Shown here: in pieces, positions 53,196 to 62,671 of the stretch | How positions within the stretch are numbered: position 1 is the first letter of the stretch | Layout: each line of letters begins with the position of its first letter | From: JACKEQ01 sp041389565 | GTDB taxonomy: Bacteria; Myxococcota_A; UBA796; GCA-2862545 | DNA: 64,000 nt | Direction: 5' to 3' | Assembly: GCA_041389565.1 (NCBI GenBank) | Contig: JAWKRP010000010.1 | Location: 186,001 to 250,000 of the forward strand | The notes under the pieces: generated by a model | Told to the model about the DNA's origin: nothing | The model's input: only the letters and a program-made list of their open reading frames with translations | Databases searched by the model: none | Position numbers and translations under genes: made by a program

Positions 53196-54937
53196 TCGCC
53201 GTGCTTCTCGGCCTCGCGCACGCGCAGGACGGGGACTCCCCGAGCTCCAGTGACTCGGAGCTCCTCGAGGCGCTGAAGGCCGAGATGGCCCGCGCGAGCG
53301 AGCTCTCGCTGCCGGACGCTCCGCCGCTGTACGCCCTGCGCTACCGCCTCGCCCTGATGCAGCAGCGCGAGGTGCACGCGGAGCTCGGGAGCGTGCTGGT
53401 GGAGGACGCCACGCCGTACCACGGGCTCGGTGTCGAGCTGCGCGTGGGCACACCGATGTACGACAACACCGGGTTCGGCGGCTGGGAGAACGGCTTCGTG
53501 CGCGGCTCCCTCGCGGCCGACCCCACGCCCCACGACGCCCGACAGGCCGCCTGGCGGCTCACCGACCTCGCGTACAAGCAGGCCGTCGAGCAGCACGCGC
53601 GGAAGTCCTCGCAGTTCACGGCGCCCGACGACTACCCCGGGGACTGGGCCGAGATGCCCCCCGTGGTGGCGGACGACGGGTGGGCCACGCTCACCGGGTC
53701 CGATGCGCTGAGAGCCCGTGTGATCGAGCTCTCCGACGTGTTCACGCCCGCCGGAGACCGCCTGCAGAAGGGCCAGGTGGTGCTCGGTCAGGAAGCCGGC
53801 GGCATGGTGCTGATCGACCGCGACGGCACCGAGGTACGCCGGCCGATGGAGGAGGTCACGCTGCGTGCGATGGCGCACCTCCGGACGGACGACGGGCAGA
53901 TGCTGACCGACAGCCGCCTGTGGTCCGTGCGCCAGCCCGACCAGCTCCCGGAGCAGGCGGAGATGGTCGCGGAGCTGGAGCGCATGCGCGACGACCTGCT
54001 GGCGCTCGCCGAGTCGCCGTCGCTCACGGACGAGTACGTGGGGCCCGTGCTGTTCGAGGGCGACGCCGCGCTCGACGTGTTCCGCTACCTGCTCGTGCCC
54101 CAGCTCGAAGGCACGCCCGCCGAGGTGCCGTACGACAGCTGGTTCGGCGATCTCGGCGAAGCGAAGGACCCCGTGCGCATCGGGCGTCGCGTGCTGCCCG
54201 AGGGCTGGTCGGCCTCCGACGACCCGCGTGCGGATCCCTCGCATCCGTCGAGCTTCCTGCACGACTGGGAGGGCACGCCGGCCCAGCGGGTCGACCTCGT
54301 GGACGACGGCATCGTGCGCGACCTGCTGATGTCGCGCGTGCCCCGCAAGGGTCTCGCACCGAACGGGCACGCACGCGGCTTCCTCGGGTACCGCGCTTCG
54401 GGGCGCGTCACGCAGCTCTCCGTCGAGCCGAACAAGGCCGCATCGTCGAAGAAGCTCGTGAAGAAGGGCCTGAAGATGGCCCAGGCGTACGGCCGCGATC
54501 ACGTGCTCGTGGTGCGCAGGCTCCAGGAGGACGCCGTCCGGGCCGCCGATGCCACGAGCTCGATGTTCGGGTTCACGGAGGAGGACGTGCTGCGCCTGCC
54601 TCCGCCCGTCGAGGTCGTCAGGGTGTACGCCGACGGCCGCGAGGAGGTGCTGCGGGGCGCGCGGTTCGCGTCCGTCCAGCGCTTCGTGCTCCGCGACATC
54701 GCGCTCGCCGGCGAGCAGCGCACGGGTACGTTCCTGGCGCCCATCGCAGGCGACTACGCGAGCATGTCGCCCACCGAGGGCATGCCCACGCGCATCTCCG
54801 CGCCCGACATCCTGGTCCGGGAGATCGAGCTGGTGCCGACGAGCGGGGATCCCCGCGACAAGCCCGTGCTGGCGCCGCGTGCAGCGACCGACACGCCGAG
54901 CGGGGCCCGTCCGGGCGTCGACCCCGAGACCCGCTGA
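53192..54937 (+). CDS. Exported TldE/PmbA-like partner
   Basis: This 581-residue protein is the TldE-like partner of the gene before it. It has a short signal peptide (MIAVLLGLAHA), the same N-terminal domain type (LRVGTPMYDNTGF parallels LRVGTPELDSTHP in TldD) and no HExxxH motif, as expected for the non-catalytic TldE subunit. The C-terminal half resembles TldD-family beta strands (VYADGREEVLRGARF, SMSPTEGMPTRISAPD). ATG 53192 overlaps the TldD stop (ATGA), so the two are made in equal amounts. A bidirectional terminator follows. Confidence 0.8.
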
Positions 54938-54943
54938 GACGAA

Positions 54944-54974
54944 GAAGCCCCGCGAGCAGGGCTGGCGGGGCTTC
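54944..54974. terminator. Bidirectional hairpin terminator between converging genes
   Basis: GAAGCCCCGC (54944-54953) and GCGGGGCTTC (54965-54974) pair perfectly around 11 bases. On the minus strand the hairpin is followed by TTCGTCTCAG, the same ten bases that follow the groEL terminator. It lies between tldE-like (plus) and the coiled-coil gene (minus). Confidence 0.85.
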
Positions 54975-54994
54975 GGGAGAGGACGCTCGGCGGA

Positions 54995-55873
54995 CTAGTC
55001 CGGCGGAGCGGTGGAGCCGATCTCGACGCCCTCGTGCTCGAGGTCGGCCTCGGGCAGCGTGGGGTCGCACAGCATGACCACCCAGTCCTTCGTGATCTTG
55101 TCTTCCTGGTCGAGGTAGCTCGAGAACTCGGGGGGCGTGGCCTTCTTGTCGAGCTCACGAACCGTCGGGACCGCCTGCCCCGCCAGCACGCAGTGCTTGA
55201 AGTCGTTCCACATCGAGTCGGTCATCACGGCGCCGATCTTCTCGCGGCAGTTGCCCATCTTCTTGCGGCCGCCGTGGTCGCAGATGTCGACCGTGGACTG
55301 CGCCTTGAAGTGCTTCCACTTGTTGACCAGCGCGTCGGCCTTGTAGAGCTCCTTCTGCTCCGCCTCGAACTCGGCGCGGGCCTCGGCTTCCTCGAGCTGC
55401 ACGATGGTCTTGCGGAGGTCGACGATGAGCTGGTCGCGCTCGGCCTTCACCTCGGAGAGCTCCTGGCTCATCTCCTCGATCTGGCGCTTCGCCTTCTCGA
55501 GCTCGGCACGGAGCGCGGAACCCCCGCTGCCGCCGCCGCCCTTCGCGATCTTGGCCTTGAGCTCCTCGACCTCTTCGCGCTTCGCCTTCAGGTCTTTCGC
55601 GAGCGTGACCATCTTGGCCTGCACCGCCTGGACCTCGTCGTCCTTCTCGATGATGAAGGGCGCACACACCTCCTCCAGCTCCTGCTGGGTGAGGTCGCGG
55701 GGCACCTTCACCTCCTTCACCTCGGCCGGCTTGAGCAGCCAGATGATGAGACCGCCGAGCAGAGCGCCGACGAGCAGGGCGGCGCCCGCCGTGACGAACG
55801 GGAGGATGAACGCCGGAATCGAGCTGGAAGCACCGTAGTCTTCTTCTTCTTCTTCGTCGAACTCGTCACTCAT
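54995..55873 (-). CDS. Membrane-anchored coiled-coil protein
   Basis: This 292-residue protein has an acidic N terminus (SDEFDEEEEEDYG), one membrane helix (about residues 22-47, FILPFVTAGAALLVGALLGGLIIW) and a long periplasmic coiled coil (about 70-180, with a GGGGSGG break) followed by a globular end holding four Cys (CDHGG, GNCREK, HCVLAG, MLCDP) that may form two disulfides. No family is recognised. The ATG at 55873 is chosen because GGACGAG lies directly upstream; a GTG three codons earlier is possible. It is read towards the TldE gene and shares the terminator at 54944-54974. Confidence 0.75.
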   Translation of the reverse strand: MSDEFDEEEEEDYGASSSIPAFILPFVTAGAALLVGALLGGLIIWLLKPAEVKEVKVPRDLTQQELEEVCAPFIIEKDDEVQAVQAKMVTLAKDLKAKREEVEELKAKIAKGGGGSGGSALRAELEKAKRQIEEMSQELSEVKAERDQLIVDLRKTIVQLEEAEARAEFEAEQKELYKADALVNKWKHFKAQSTVDICDHGGRKKMGNCREKIGAVMTDSMWNDFKHCVLAGQAVPTVRELDKKATPPEFSSYLDQEDKITKDWVVMLCDPTLPEADLEHEGVEIGSTAPPD

Positions 55874-55945
55874 CTCGTCCACCCACTCTGCTTCAGGGAG
55901 GCGCCTGCGAGCGTGTCGCGGGCTGCCGGGATCCGGAACGGCCGC

Positions 55946-55951
55946 ACACTA
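55946..55951 (-). promoter_or_regulatory. -10-like TAGTGT upstream of the coiled-coil gene
   Basis: GGTAGTGTG on the minus strand contains TAGTGT (55946-55951), about 72 bases before the ATG. The same nine bases occur before the hydrolase gene at 44802. Confidence 0.3.
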
Positions 55952-55981
55952 CCAAAAACCGCGCGCGATGCAGAGCGCATG

Positions 55982-57463
55982 CTAGAGGCCGCCTTTCAGC
56001 CGACCCAGGATGGCGTCGCGGGGCGTCACCCACTCCGCTTCCCAGCCCAGCGTGTCGAGCCCCGCCTGGACGGCCTCTTTCGGCCCCGCGACCACCCACA
56101 CCCGCGGCGCGTCGTCGCCGAGGATCGCAGCCGCGGCCTTCGCCGACGCCTCCACCGTCATCGCGTCGGCGGCGTCGATGCGTGCCAGCACGTCGGCGAC
56201 GGTCTCCTCCTCGTCGAGCAGCCCGTTGTAGAAGCCGTAGGCGTCGTCGGCCGTGCCGCGGACGGTGTTGTACTCCATCACCTCCGCTCGCCACCACGCG
56301 TCGATCTCCTCGTCGGTGACGCCCTCCGCGACGACCGTGCCGATCTCCTTCTCGATCTCGGTGACGGCGTCGGCGAAGCGCTCTGCCGGCACATCGACCG
56401 ACACGTTGAAGCTGCCGCGCTTGTCGCCCGCGCTGTACCAGGCGCCGACGCCGTAGGTCCACCCCTTGTCCTCGCGCAGGTTCTTGTTGAGCCGGGCGAG
56501 GAAGTGACCGCCGAGCGCGTAGCTCACGGCCTCCATGCCCGGGTTGAGCGCATCGTCGCGCGAGGGCGCGGGGATACGCAGCCGCAGCGTGGCCTGCTCG
56601 GCGTCGGGCATCGCGATGGCGATCACGCGATCCTTCGTCGGGTTCGGGGCGTCCAGCACCTCGGACCGCTCTCCGGGCGCGCCCAGCGCACCGAATCGGG
56701 ACTTCAGCTGCGGCTCGATCTCCTCCCACGGGAGGTCGCCCACCACGAGGATCGACACCGGACCCTCCGCGAGCACCTTCTGGTGCGCCGCCACGGCCGC
56801 ACCGCGCTTCACCTTCGCGTAGCCCTCGGGGTCGGGACGGTAGCCGTACGGATGCTCGGCCGGGTTCCACGCGTACGTCAGCGCGGCTCCGGCCACGCGC
56901 GCCGGGCTCGCCGGGCCGAGGATGTCGTAGTACCGGGCGGTCTCCTCCTTGTCGAGCTTGAGCTCACGGCCCGGGAACGTGGGATGGAGCACCACATCCG
57001 CGAGGATGTCGAGACCCTTCCCGAGGTCGTCGAGCGGGATGGTGAGGCCCGCTCCCGCGCGATGGTCGCCGAGGTAGGCCCACAGCTCCATGTCCAGCAC
57101 GTCCTGCAGCTCGGAGAGGGCCGCCCCGTCGTACTTCTCGGAGGCCAGGCGCCACGTCGAGGCCATCACGGAGTGCGTGGGGTCCATGTGGTCGGCGAGG
57201 TCGACCCGGCCCGCCCACCAGCTGATGTCGACCGTGACCTTGCGCACGCGCGGGACCCGCACGTACCACGCATCGAGCCCCTCTCCGAGCTCGTGCCGGG
57301 TGAGGTCGTCGAGCGCGAGGGGCTCGGGAGCGAGCACATCGGGGGGATGGCTGCGATCCGGGCCCGTCGGCGCGGTGCCTTCGGCCGGAGGCGTGCCGGC
57401 GTCCGTCGGGGCGGCCGGAATCTCGGGATCACCCGCGAAGGCGGGGAGAAGGAGCCACATCAT
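55982..57463 (-). CDS. Exported M16-like protein without the zinc motif
   Basis: This 493-residue protein is the non-catalytic subunit of an M16 pair. It has a short signal peptide (MMWLLLPAFAG), a Pro/Thr-rich linker (residues 12-45) and two M16-fold domains, but the HxxEH motif is absent where it should stand (SVMASTWRLASEKYDG). The later YGYRPDPEGYAKV and GWTYGVGAWYSAGD match the arginine/tyrosine region that binds substrate in M16 enzymes (Arg/Tyr pair). ATG 57463 overlaps the stop of the catalytic gene by ATGA. Together they form a periplasmic heterodimer. Confidence 0.9.
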   Translation of the reverse strand: MMWLLLPAFAGDPEIPAAPTDAGTPPAEGTAPTGPDRSHPPDVLAPEPLALDDLTRHELGEGLDAWYVRVPRVRKVTVDISWWAGRVDLADHMDPTHSVMASTWRLASEKYDGAALSELQDVLDMELWAYLGDHRAGAGLTIPLDDLGKGLDILADVVLHPTFPGRELKLDKEETARYYDILGPASPARVAGAALTYAWNPAEHPYGYRPDPEGYAKVKRGAAVAAHQKVLAEGPVSILVVGDLPWEEIEPQLKSRFGALGAPGERSEVLDAPNPTKDRVIAIAMPDAEQATLRLRIPAPSRDDALNPGMEAVSYALGGHFLARLNKNLREDKGWTYGVGAWYSAGDKRGSFNVSVDVPAERFADAVTEIEKEIGTVVAEGVTDEEIDAWWRAEVMEYNTVRGTADDAYGFYNGLLDEEETVADVLARIDAADAMTVEASAKAAAAILGDDAPRVWVVAGPKEAVQAGLDTLGWEAEWVTPRDAILGRLKGGL

Positions 57464-58800
57464 CGGATCTCGACCTCCACCGCGCCCTCGATCATCCCGT
57501 CGTCGCCGACCGGGACGACCGAGAGGGTCACGCGGTTCTCGGGCACCAGGTAGGTGCGGTACACCCGCATCACGTCGTCGGCCGTGACCGCCTCGATCCG
57601 CGCGTAGGTGTCGCGCGTGCAGTCGGTCTTGCCGTACATCCGCTGGCAGTCCACCAGCACCTCGGCGCGGTCTTCGAGCCCCTCGAGGCCGTACAGGTAC
57701 GACGACCGCTCCGCCTTCTGCGCGCGCTCGATCTCGGCGGCGGTCGGCGGGCTCTTCGCGAACTTCGCGAGCTGCTTGTCGACCTTCGCGGCCAGCTTCG
57801 GGAGCGTCAGACCGTCGGCGATGGCGAGCACGATGAAGTGCCCACCGATCTCGGAGCTCGACTGGAACACCCCGACGCCGCTCGCGATGGACCGGTCGAA
57901 CTGGAGCGCGTCGTCGAGCCGGGTTCCGCGCCCGCCCGACAGCACGTTCGCGAGCACGTCGAGCGCCGCTTCGTCGGGGTGACCGAGCGGCACGGTCGGC
58001 CAGGCCAGGAACACCGTACGGTCCTCGACGCGGTCGGAGATGAAGTGGTCACCGTGGATCTCGGGGCCGACCTTCGTGAACTCGGAGCGGGCCTCGGGCG
58101 GGCCCACGTCGGGGATGTCGGAGAACCAGTGCTCGACCTGCGCGAGGGCCTCCTTCGTCTCGAAGTTCCCCACGAGCGACAGCACGGCGTTCCGGGGCCG
58201 GTAGTGGCGCTTCCAGAAGCTCACCACGCCGTCGATCGTGTACCCCTCGATGTCGGCGACCGTGCCGATGACGGTGTGTTGGTAGGGGTGGCCCGCGGGC
58301 CAGCCGATGAGCGCGATGGCGTCCCAGTTGCGCCCGCGCGGCTCGGCGTAGCCCTCCGCCCGCTCCTGCAGCACGACCTTCTGCTGGTTCTCGAGGTTCT
58401 CCTGGTCGAGCCCGGCCTCGAGGAAGCCCATGCGGTCGGACTCCATCATCAGCGCGAGGTCGAGCGCGCCGCTCGGGAAGGTCATGTGGTAGGCGGTCTC
58501 GTCCTCGGACGTGAACGCGTTGTTCCAGCCCCCCGCGGCCGTCAGCCACTCGTCGAACGCGTTCGTCGGCACGTTCGCCGACCCCTCGAACATCAGGTGC
58601 TCGAACAGGTGGGCACACCCGTACTCGCCGGGCCCCTCGTCGCGCGCGCCCACGCCGTAGTGCAGGTGGAGCGCGATGTTGTCGGTGTTGTGGTCTTCCG
58701 ACAGGATCACCGTCAGGCCGTTCGGCAGCGTGTGTACGCTGGCCTCGACGTGGAACGGGTCGTCGGCGGCGAGCGCCAGCGCCATCAGGGCAACGAGCAT
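57460..58800 (-). CDS. Exported catalytic M16 zinc peptidase
   Basis: This 446-residue M16B-type peptidase has a signal peptide of about 11 residues (MLVALMALALA) and the inverted zinc site HLFEH (residues 64-68), with the distal Glu in ENQQKVVLQERAEG (about 140). A second, inactive M16 domain follows. With the downstream gene it would form a periplasmic heterodimeric peptidase like the two-gene M16 systems of other bacteria. ATG 58800 follows GGAGGA by three bases. It is divergent from the helicase gene, with 37 bp between start codons. Confidence 0.92.
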   Translation of the reverse strand: MLVALMALALAADDPFHVEASVHTLPNGLTVILSEDHNTDNIALHLHYGVGARDEGPGEYGCAHLFEHLMFEGSANVPTNAFDEWLTAAGGWNNAFTSEDETAYHMTFPSGALDLALMMESDRMGFLEAGLDQENLENQQKVVLQERAEGYAEPRGRNWDAIALIGWPAGHPYQHTVIGTVADIEGYTIDGVVSFWKRHYRPRNAVLSLVGNFETKEALAQVEHWFSDIPDVGPPEARSEFTKVGPEIHGDHFISDRVEDRTVFLAWPTVPLGHPDEAALDVLANVLSGGRGTRLDDALQFDRSIASGVGVFQSSSEIGGHFIVLAIADGLTLPKLAAKVDKQLAKFAKSPPTAAEIERAQKAERSSYLYGLEGLEDRAEVLVDCQRMYGKTDCTRDTYARIEAVTADDVMRVYRTYLVPENRVTLSVVPVGDDGMIEGAVEVEIR

Positions 58801-58837
58801 GGGTCCTCCGGGCGCGCAGCATACGTTAGTCACCTCC

Positions 58838-60661
58838 ATGTTGGAGAACCCCCACCTCCAGCGGCTGCACGCCGCCCTCCGCTCCGAGGAGCGGTACGCC
58901 CGCGACACGCACGCTGAGCTGGCGTCCCTGCCCGTCGCCGACCGCGTCGCGCTGGGGAGGACGTGGGCTCCCGTACGCCTCGAGATCGAGCCGGGGTTCC
59001 GGCGCGGCGAGCTGCTCGTGCTCGCGCGCGGGGAGCTGCACGAGGGCATCGGTCCGGGAGACCGCGTGCGGATCGGGGACGCGCTGGGGCGCTGCACGGG
59101 TCGGGACCGCACGGTCGCGGAGCTGGTGGTGAAGGCCACCGAAGCCACGCTCGATGCCGTGTGTGCCGCGGCCACCGTCGATCTGGACTTCGACCCCTCG
59201 ACGCTCGTGCGCTACCGCCAGGCCCTGGAAGCGGCGGACGCGCTCGAGAGCCCCCTGAAGACGGCGCTGCTGGAGGGTCTGAGCGACAGCGAGCCCGTGG
59301 ACACGGGGTGGTCGGACCCGGGGGTGCCGTCCCTCAATCCCTCGCAGGTCGCCGCGGCGGCGCGGGCGCTCGGTGCGCCGCACCTGGCCGTGATCCATGG
59401 GCCGCCCGGGACCGGGAAGACCCGCACGCTCGTGGCGCTGCTGCGCCGGATCACGACCGACACGCCCGCGGGGCCAGCGGGCCGGGCGCTCGCGCTGGCC
59501 GAGTCGAACGCCGCGGTCGACCACCTCGCGCTCGGCGCGGCGGCGGCTGGGCTGCGGGTGGCACGCGTGGGGCCGACCTTCCGGATGTCGGGGCCCGCTG
59601 CCGAGCTGTCGGTGGACGCCCAGATCGCGCGCGGTCCCCATGCGCAGGCGCTGGCGAAGCTCGACAAGGAGATCGGCCGGGCGCGACGCGACGGAGGGCC
59701 CGCCCTGTGGAAGCTGCTCGACGCCCGCCGTGAGGTGCGCGAGACCGCCCGCAGGCACGTGCTGGAGTCCGCCGAGGTGCTGGCGATGACGATGGGCACC
59801 CTCGCCGTGCGTGCCGACCGCCTGCCGCCCGTGCACACGGCCGTGATCGACGAGGTGACCCAGGCCGTGGAGCCCGCGATCTGGGCCGTGGTGCCGCACG
59901 TGAAGCGCATCGTGCTCGCCGGAGACCCGCACCAGCTGGGTCCGGTGGTCACCGAGCCCGGGAACCCCCTCGAGCACGGCCTGCTCGACCGCCTGGCTGC
60001 GGCGGGCACGGAGATGCCGATGCTCGCTGTCCAGCATCGGATGCACGCCGACATCCAGCAGCTGGTCGAGAGCGTGTACGGCCCGTCGTACACGGCGCAT
60101 CCGAGCGTCGCGGGCCACCGCCTGGCCGACCTCCCGGGGGTCGGCGAGCACCTGCTCACGACGGAGCCGGTGCTGTTCGTGGACACCGCGGGGGCTGGCG
60201 GAGATGCGAGAGACCCGCGCACCCACTCGATGTACGAGCCCCTCGAGGTCCGCCTGGTCGCACGGGCGCTCGCGATCCTGCGGGAGCAGGGCGTTCCCCC
60301 CGACCGCATCGGCGTGATCGCGCCGTACTCCGCGCAGGTGTCCCGCCTGGCGGCCCTCCCCGAGGCTCGCGACGTGGAGGTGGCGACCGTGAACGCGTTC
60401 CAGGGCCGCGAGGCCGACGCCATCCTCGTGAGCTTCACGCGCTCGAACCCCGACGGAGAGCTGGGCTTCGTCGCCGATCGTCGCCGGCTCACGGTGGCCG
60501 TCACGCGCGCGCGTCGGTGCCTGCTGATGTTCGGCGACTCCGGCACCCTGGCCGCGGGCCGCCTGCGACCCGGCGCGGCGAGCGCGGGCTTCGCCGATCT
60601 GCTCGATCGCGCCATCGTCCAGAGTGTCTGGGAAGACCCGTGGCTCGACGTGCTCGGGTGA
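58838..60661 (+). CDS. UPF1/IGHMBP2-like superfamily 1 helicase
   Basis: This 607-residue cytoplasmic enzyme is an SF1B helicase of the UPF1/IGHMBP2 type. The Walker A motif GPPGTGKTRT stands at about residue 188, motif Ia LAESNAAVDHL, motif II IDEVTQ (DEVT in place of DEAD), motif III GDPHQLGPVV, motif V TVNAFQGREAD and motif VI VAVTRARR. The N-terminal beta-barrel (about residues 28-115) resembles domain 1B of the family. It would unwind DNA or RNA; whether it serves repair or RNA turnover is not clear. The ATG at 58838 follows CCTCC, with TTAGTC seven bases upstream; a ribosome-binding site is not seen. Confidence 0.9.
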   Translation: MLENPHLQRLHAALRSEERYARDTHAELASLPVADRVALGRTWAPVRLEIEPGFRRGELLVLARGELHEGIGPGDRVRIGDALGRCTGRDRTVAELVVKATEATLDAVCAAATVDLDFDPSTLVRYRQALEAADALESPLKTALLEGLSDSEPVDTGWSDPGVPSLNPSQVAAAARALGAPHLAVIHGPPGTGKTRTLVALLRRITTDTPAGPAGRALALAESNAAVDHLALGAAAAGLRVARVGPTFRMSGPAAELSVDAQIARGPHAQALAKLDKEIGRARRDGGPALWKLLDARREVRETARRHVLESAEVLAMTMGTLAVRADRLPPVHTAVIDEVTQAVEPAIWAVVPHVKRIVLAGDPHQLGPVVTEPGNPLEHGLLDRLAAAGTEMPMLAVQHRMHADIQQLVESVYGPSYTAHPSVAGHRLADLPGVGEHLLTTEPVLFVDTAGAGGDARDPRTHSMYEPLEVRLVARALAILREQGVPPDRIGVIAPYSAQVSRLAALPEARDVEVATVNAFQGREADAILVSFTRSNPDGELGFVADRRRLTVAVTRARRCLLMFGDSGTLAAGRLRPGAASAGFADLLDRAIVQSVWEDPWLDVLG

Positions 60662-60772
60662 CCCGGGCCCGGGGGACGCCGTGGGGACTTTGCTACAGGT
60701 CTGCTACGGAACGGAGCTTTGCAGGCGAGCCCGGGTGACAGGAAGGGCGAGCGGACGCCACGGTCTCAGGCC

Positions 60773-60800
60773 GGGGGACGCTCCCCACCTTGTTTTTCTT
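60773..60800 (+). terminator. Hairpin and T-rich tract after the helicase gene
   Basis: GGGGG (60773-60777) pairs with TCCCC (60782-60786) around ACGC, and ACCTTGTTTTTCTT follows. The T-run is notable in this GC-rich window. It lies about 110 bp after the helicase stop. Confidence 0.55.
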
Positions 60801-60811
60801 TGGAGCCTGTC

Positions 60812-60868
60812 ATGAACGTCATCCCGATCTTCTCTTCGCTTCCCTTCTGCGCCTGGCGCGCCCGCTGA
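60812..60868 (+). CDS. Possible 18-residue peptide gene
   Basis: An ATG at 60812 has GGAG six bases upstream and opens a frame of 18 codons, MNVIPIFSSLPFCAWRAR, with stop TGA at 60866-60868, just after a T-rich terminator-like tract and four bases from the end of the opposite HExxH gene. The hydrophobic peptide with one Cys could be a small membrane or modified peptide, or chance. A frame of equal length exists on the opposite strand (60766-60822), which shows how easily such short frames arise. Confidence 0.2.
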   Translation: MNVIPIFSSLPFCAWRAR

Positions 60869-60872
60869 AGCG

Positions 60873-62525
60873 TCAGACCGGCCAGCGCGTCGGGCGCACG
60901 ACGCCCAGCGCGCGGAGCTGATCGACCACCTCGGGAGCCGCCGTGCCCTCGAGGACTTCGCGCGCATCGTCGGGGTCGAGCTCGACCATCACCAGCTCGC
61001 CCGCCCCGTCGCGTGCGACCACGAGGGCCCACGACGCGGGCCCCGAGCCGTCGGGCAGCGTGACGCACCCGTCCACGACCGCGACCTCGATCGAACCGGC
61101 GTCCACGGCTGCGGACAGCGCCAACAGGTCCGTGGGGCCCGTCACCACGCGCGCGCCGTCGCACAGCACCGCTCCGGAGCCCTCTTCGCCGAGCGACACG
61201 CCCAGCACGTCCGCCCGCACCGTCCGCAGCGCGGTCTCCAGGCGCGCGAGCGGCGCGAGGTCGGGGTGGGCGGCCTCGAGCCAGTCCGCGAACCGATCGC
61301 CCAGGGCGCGGCGCTCGGAGCGGTCGGCGGCCGCGAACGGCGTCACCGCGTCCATTCCCGCGTCGTCGAGCAGATCCAGCACGAGCGGAGCGACCGACTC
61401 CACGCCCTCCCGCAGCTGCCCGACGTGCGAGCCGAGCCCCTCGAGCGGGTAGCCCACGGCGAACAGGTCCGAGGCCGCGGGGAGGATGAAGTCCTCCGTC
61501 AGGGCGGCCCAGTCGCGCACCAGCCCCGCGAGCGGCGCGTCGTGCAGGCGGTCCACGAGCCCCAGGATCGCGTCCGCCGCGTCGCCGTCGGTCTCCGACC
61601 ACACCGTGAGCAGGCGGAACGCGAGGTCCTGCCGAACCCACCGGTCCCGCCCGACCGACGCAATGGGCGCCAGGGGGGCCGCCTCGCCGCCCACCAGCGC
61701 CCGCGCGACCTCCACGACGCGATGCTCGAGCGCGTCGAGGTCTTCCGACCATCCGCCCCCGGACACGAGGAACGCGGCGAAGCGCTCCATCGCCTCGCTG
61801 TCGAGCCGGCGGTGGTGGGCCCGCGCGTACGCGACTCCGTCGGAGCACAGGTCGAGGCTGCCGAACCGATGGGCCAGCGGCACACCCGCCTGGCGCGAGC
61901 GCGCGATGGCCGCGAGCTCGGCATCGAGGAAGCGCGCGGCGTCGGCGAGGTGCGTGCGGTCTTCGGGGAGCGGCATCCGGAACCGGGCCGCCTCTTCGCA
62001 GGCCGGGCAGAACTCCCGGAACAGCGGGCCCCCCCCCGCGTGCAGCGGGCACCGGTCCAGCCGGACCTCGTCGAGGAAGTAGTACAGCACCACCGGGAGC
62101 AGCTCGGCGAGGCGCCCCGCGGTCGCGTGGAAGAAGCGCGAGGCCCCGGGGTGCCACGCGAATCCCACGAGCGCGTGGCACAGCTCGTGGCTCGTCCACT
62201 TGCCGCGGTGGCCGGGATGGAAGCTCGCGATCGCCAGATCGTGCCGGAAGGACTGGTACTTCGGCTCGGGCAGCACGCCGTCCGTCCATCGGGAGGCCGC
62301 GGCCTGCTCCTCCTGGCCGGGCTCCACCCACGCGTCCGGGAGGTCGAGCGCGAACCGATGCTCGAAGTGGAACGCGAACAGGCCGTCTCGCGAGGCGAGC
62401 TCCGCGACGCGCAGACTGGCGGGGCTGCGCAGGTGATCGCGTGCGGGCGTGCCCGCGGGCCACGGGCCCATCGAGGGTTGGAGCGCGGCCAGGAAGTCGA
62501 GCGCACGGTCGGGAGCGAAGATCAT
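60873..62525 (-). CDS. HExxH-motif protein of unknown function with a Cys-rich segment
   Basis: This 550-residue soluble protein is not one I can place. A zincin-like motif HELCH lies at residues 113-117 in KWTSHELCHALVG, and Glu153 in YYFLDEVRLDRC could be a third ligand. A possible structural metal site follows with CPLH (159-162) and CPAC (173-176). The C-terminal 370 residues are Ala/Leu-rich and helical with no motif seen. It lacks a signal peptide. ATG 62525 is chosen because it gives the first conserved-looking residues (MIFAPDRALDFL); a longer frame upstream is arginine-rich. A metallopeptidase or peptide-modifying HExxH enzyme are both possible. It is divergent from the secreted protein gene. 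Confidence 0.7.
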   Translation of the reverse strand: MIFAPDRALDFLAALQPSMGPWPAGTPARDHLRSPASLRVAELASRDGLFAFHFEHRFALDLPDAWVEPGQEEQAAASRWTDGVLPEPKYQSFRHDLAIASFHPGHRGKWTSHELCHALVGFAWHPGASRFFHATAGRLAELLPVVLYYFLDEVRLDRCPLHAGGGPLFREFCPACEEAARFRMPLPEDRTHLADAARFLDAELAAIARSRQAGVPLAHRFGSLDLCSDGVAYARAHHRRLDSEAMERFAAFLVSGGGWSEDLDALEHRVVEVARALVGGEAAPLAPIASVGRDRWVRQDLAFRLLTVWSETDGDAADAILGLVDRLHDAPLAGLVRDWAALTEDFILPAASDLFAVGYPLEGLGSHVGQLREGVESVAPLVLDLLDDAGMDAVTPFAAADRSERRALGDRFADWLEAAHPDLAPLARLETALRTVRADVLGVSLGEEGSGAVLCDGARVVTGPTDLLALSAAVDAGSIEVAVVDGCVTLPDGSGPASWALVVARDGAGELVMVELDPDDAREVLEGTAAPEVVDQLRALGVVRPTRWPV

Positions 62526-62671
62526 CCGCGCGCATAACGTCGCGCGCGTCCGCCCGGATCCCGATGTCGTGGTTTCAGGCTCGGCACCCCCGCCGACCTC
62601 GCTCGAACCGGCATTCTCGGCGTGGCACGGAACCTGCTCATGCGTCCGGCATCTGCGCACCGGGAGCTCCC

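Noticed and set aside
60766..60822. An 18-residue peptide gene on the minus strand after the HExxH gene
   Set aside because: It starts without a clear ribosome site, its AAA/GAA/CAA codons come from the T-rich terminator tract, and no feature of a real peptide is seen.
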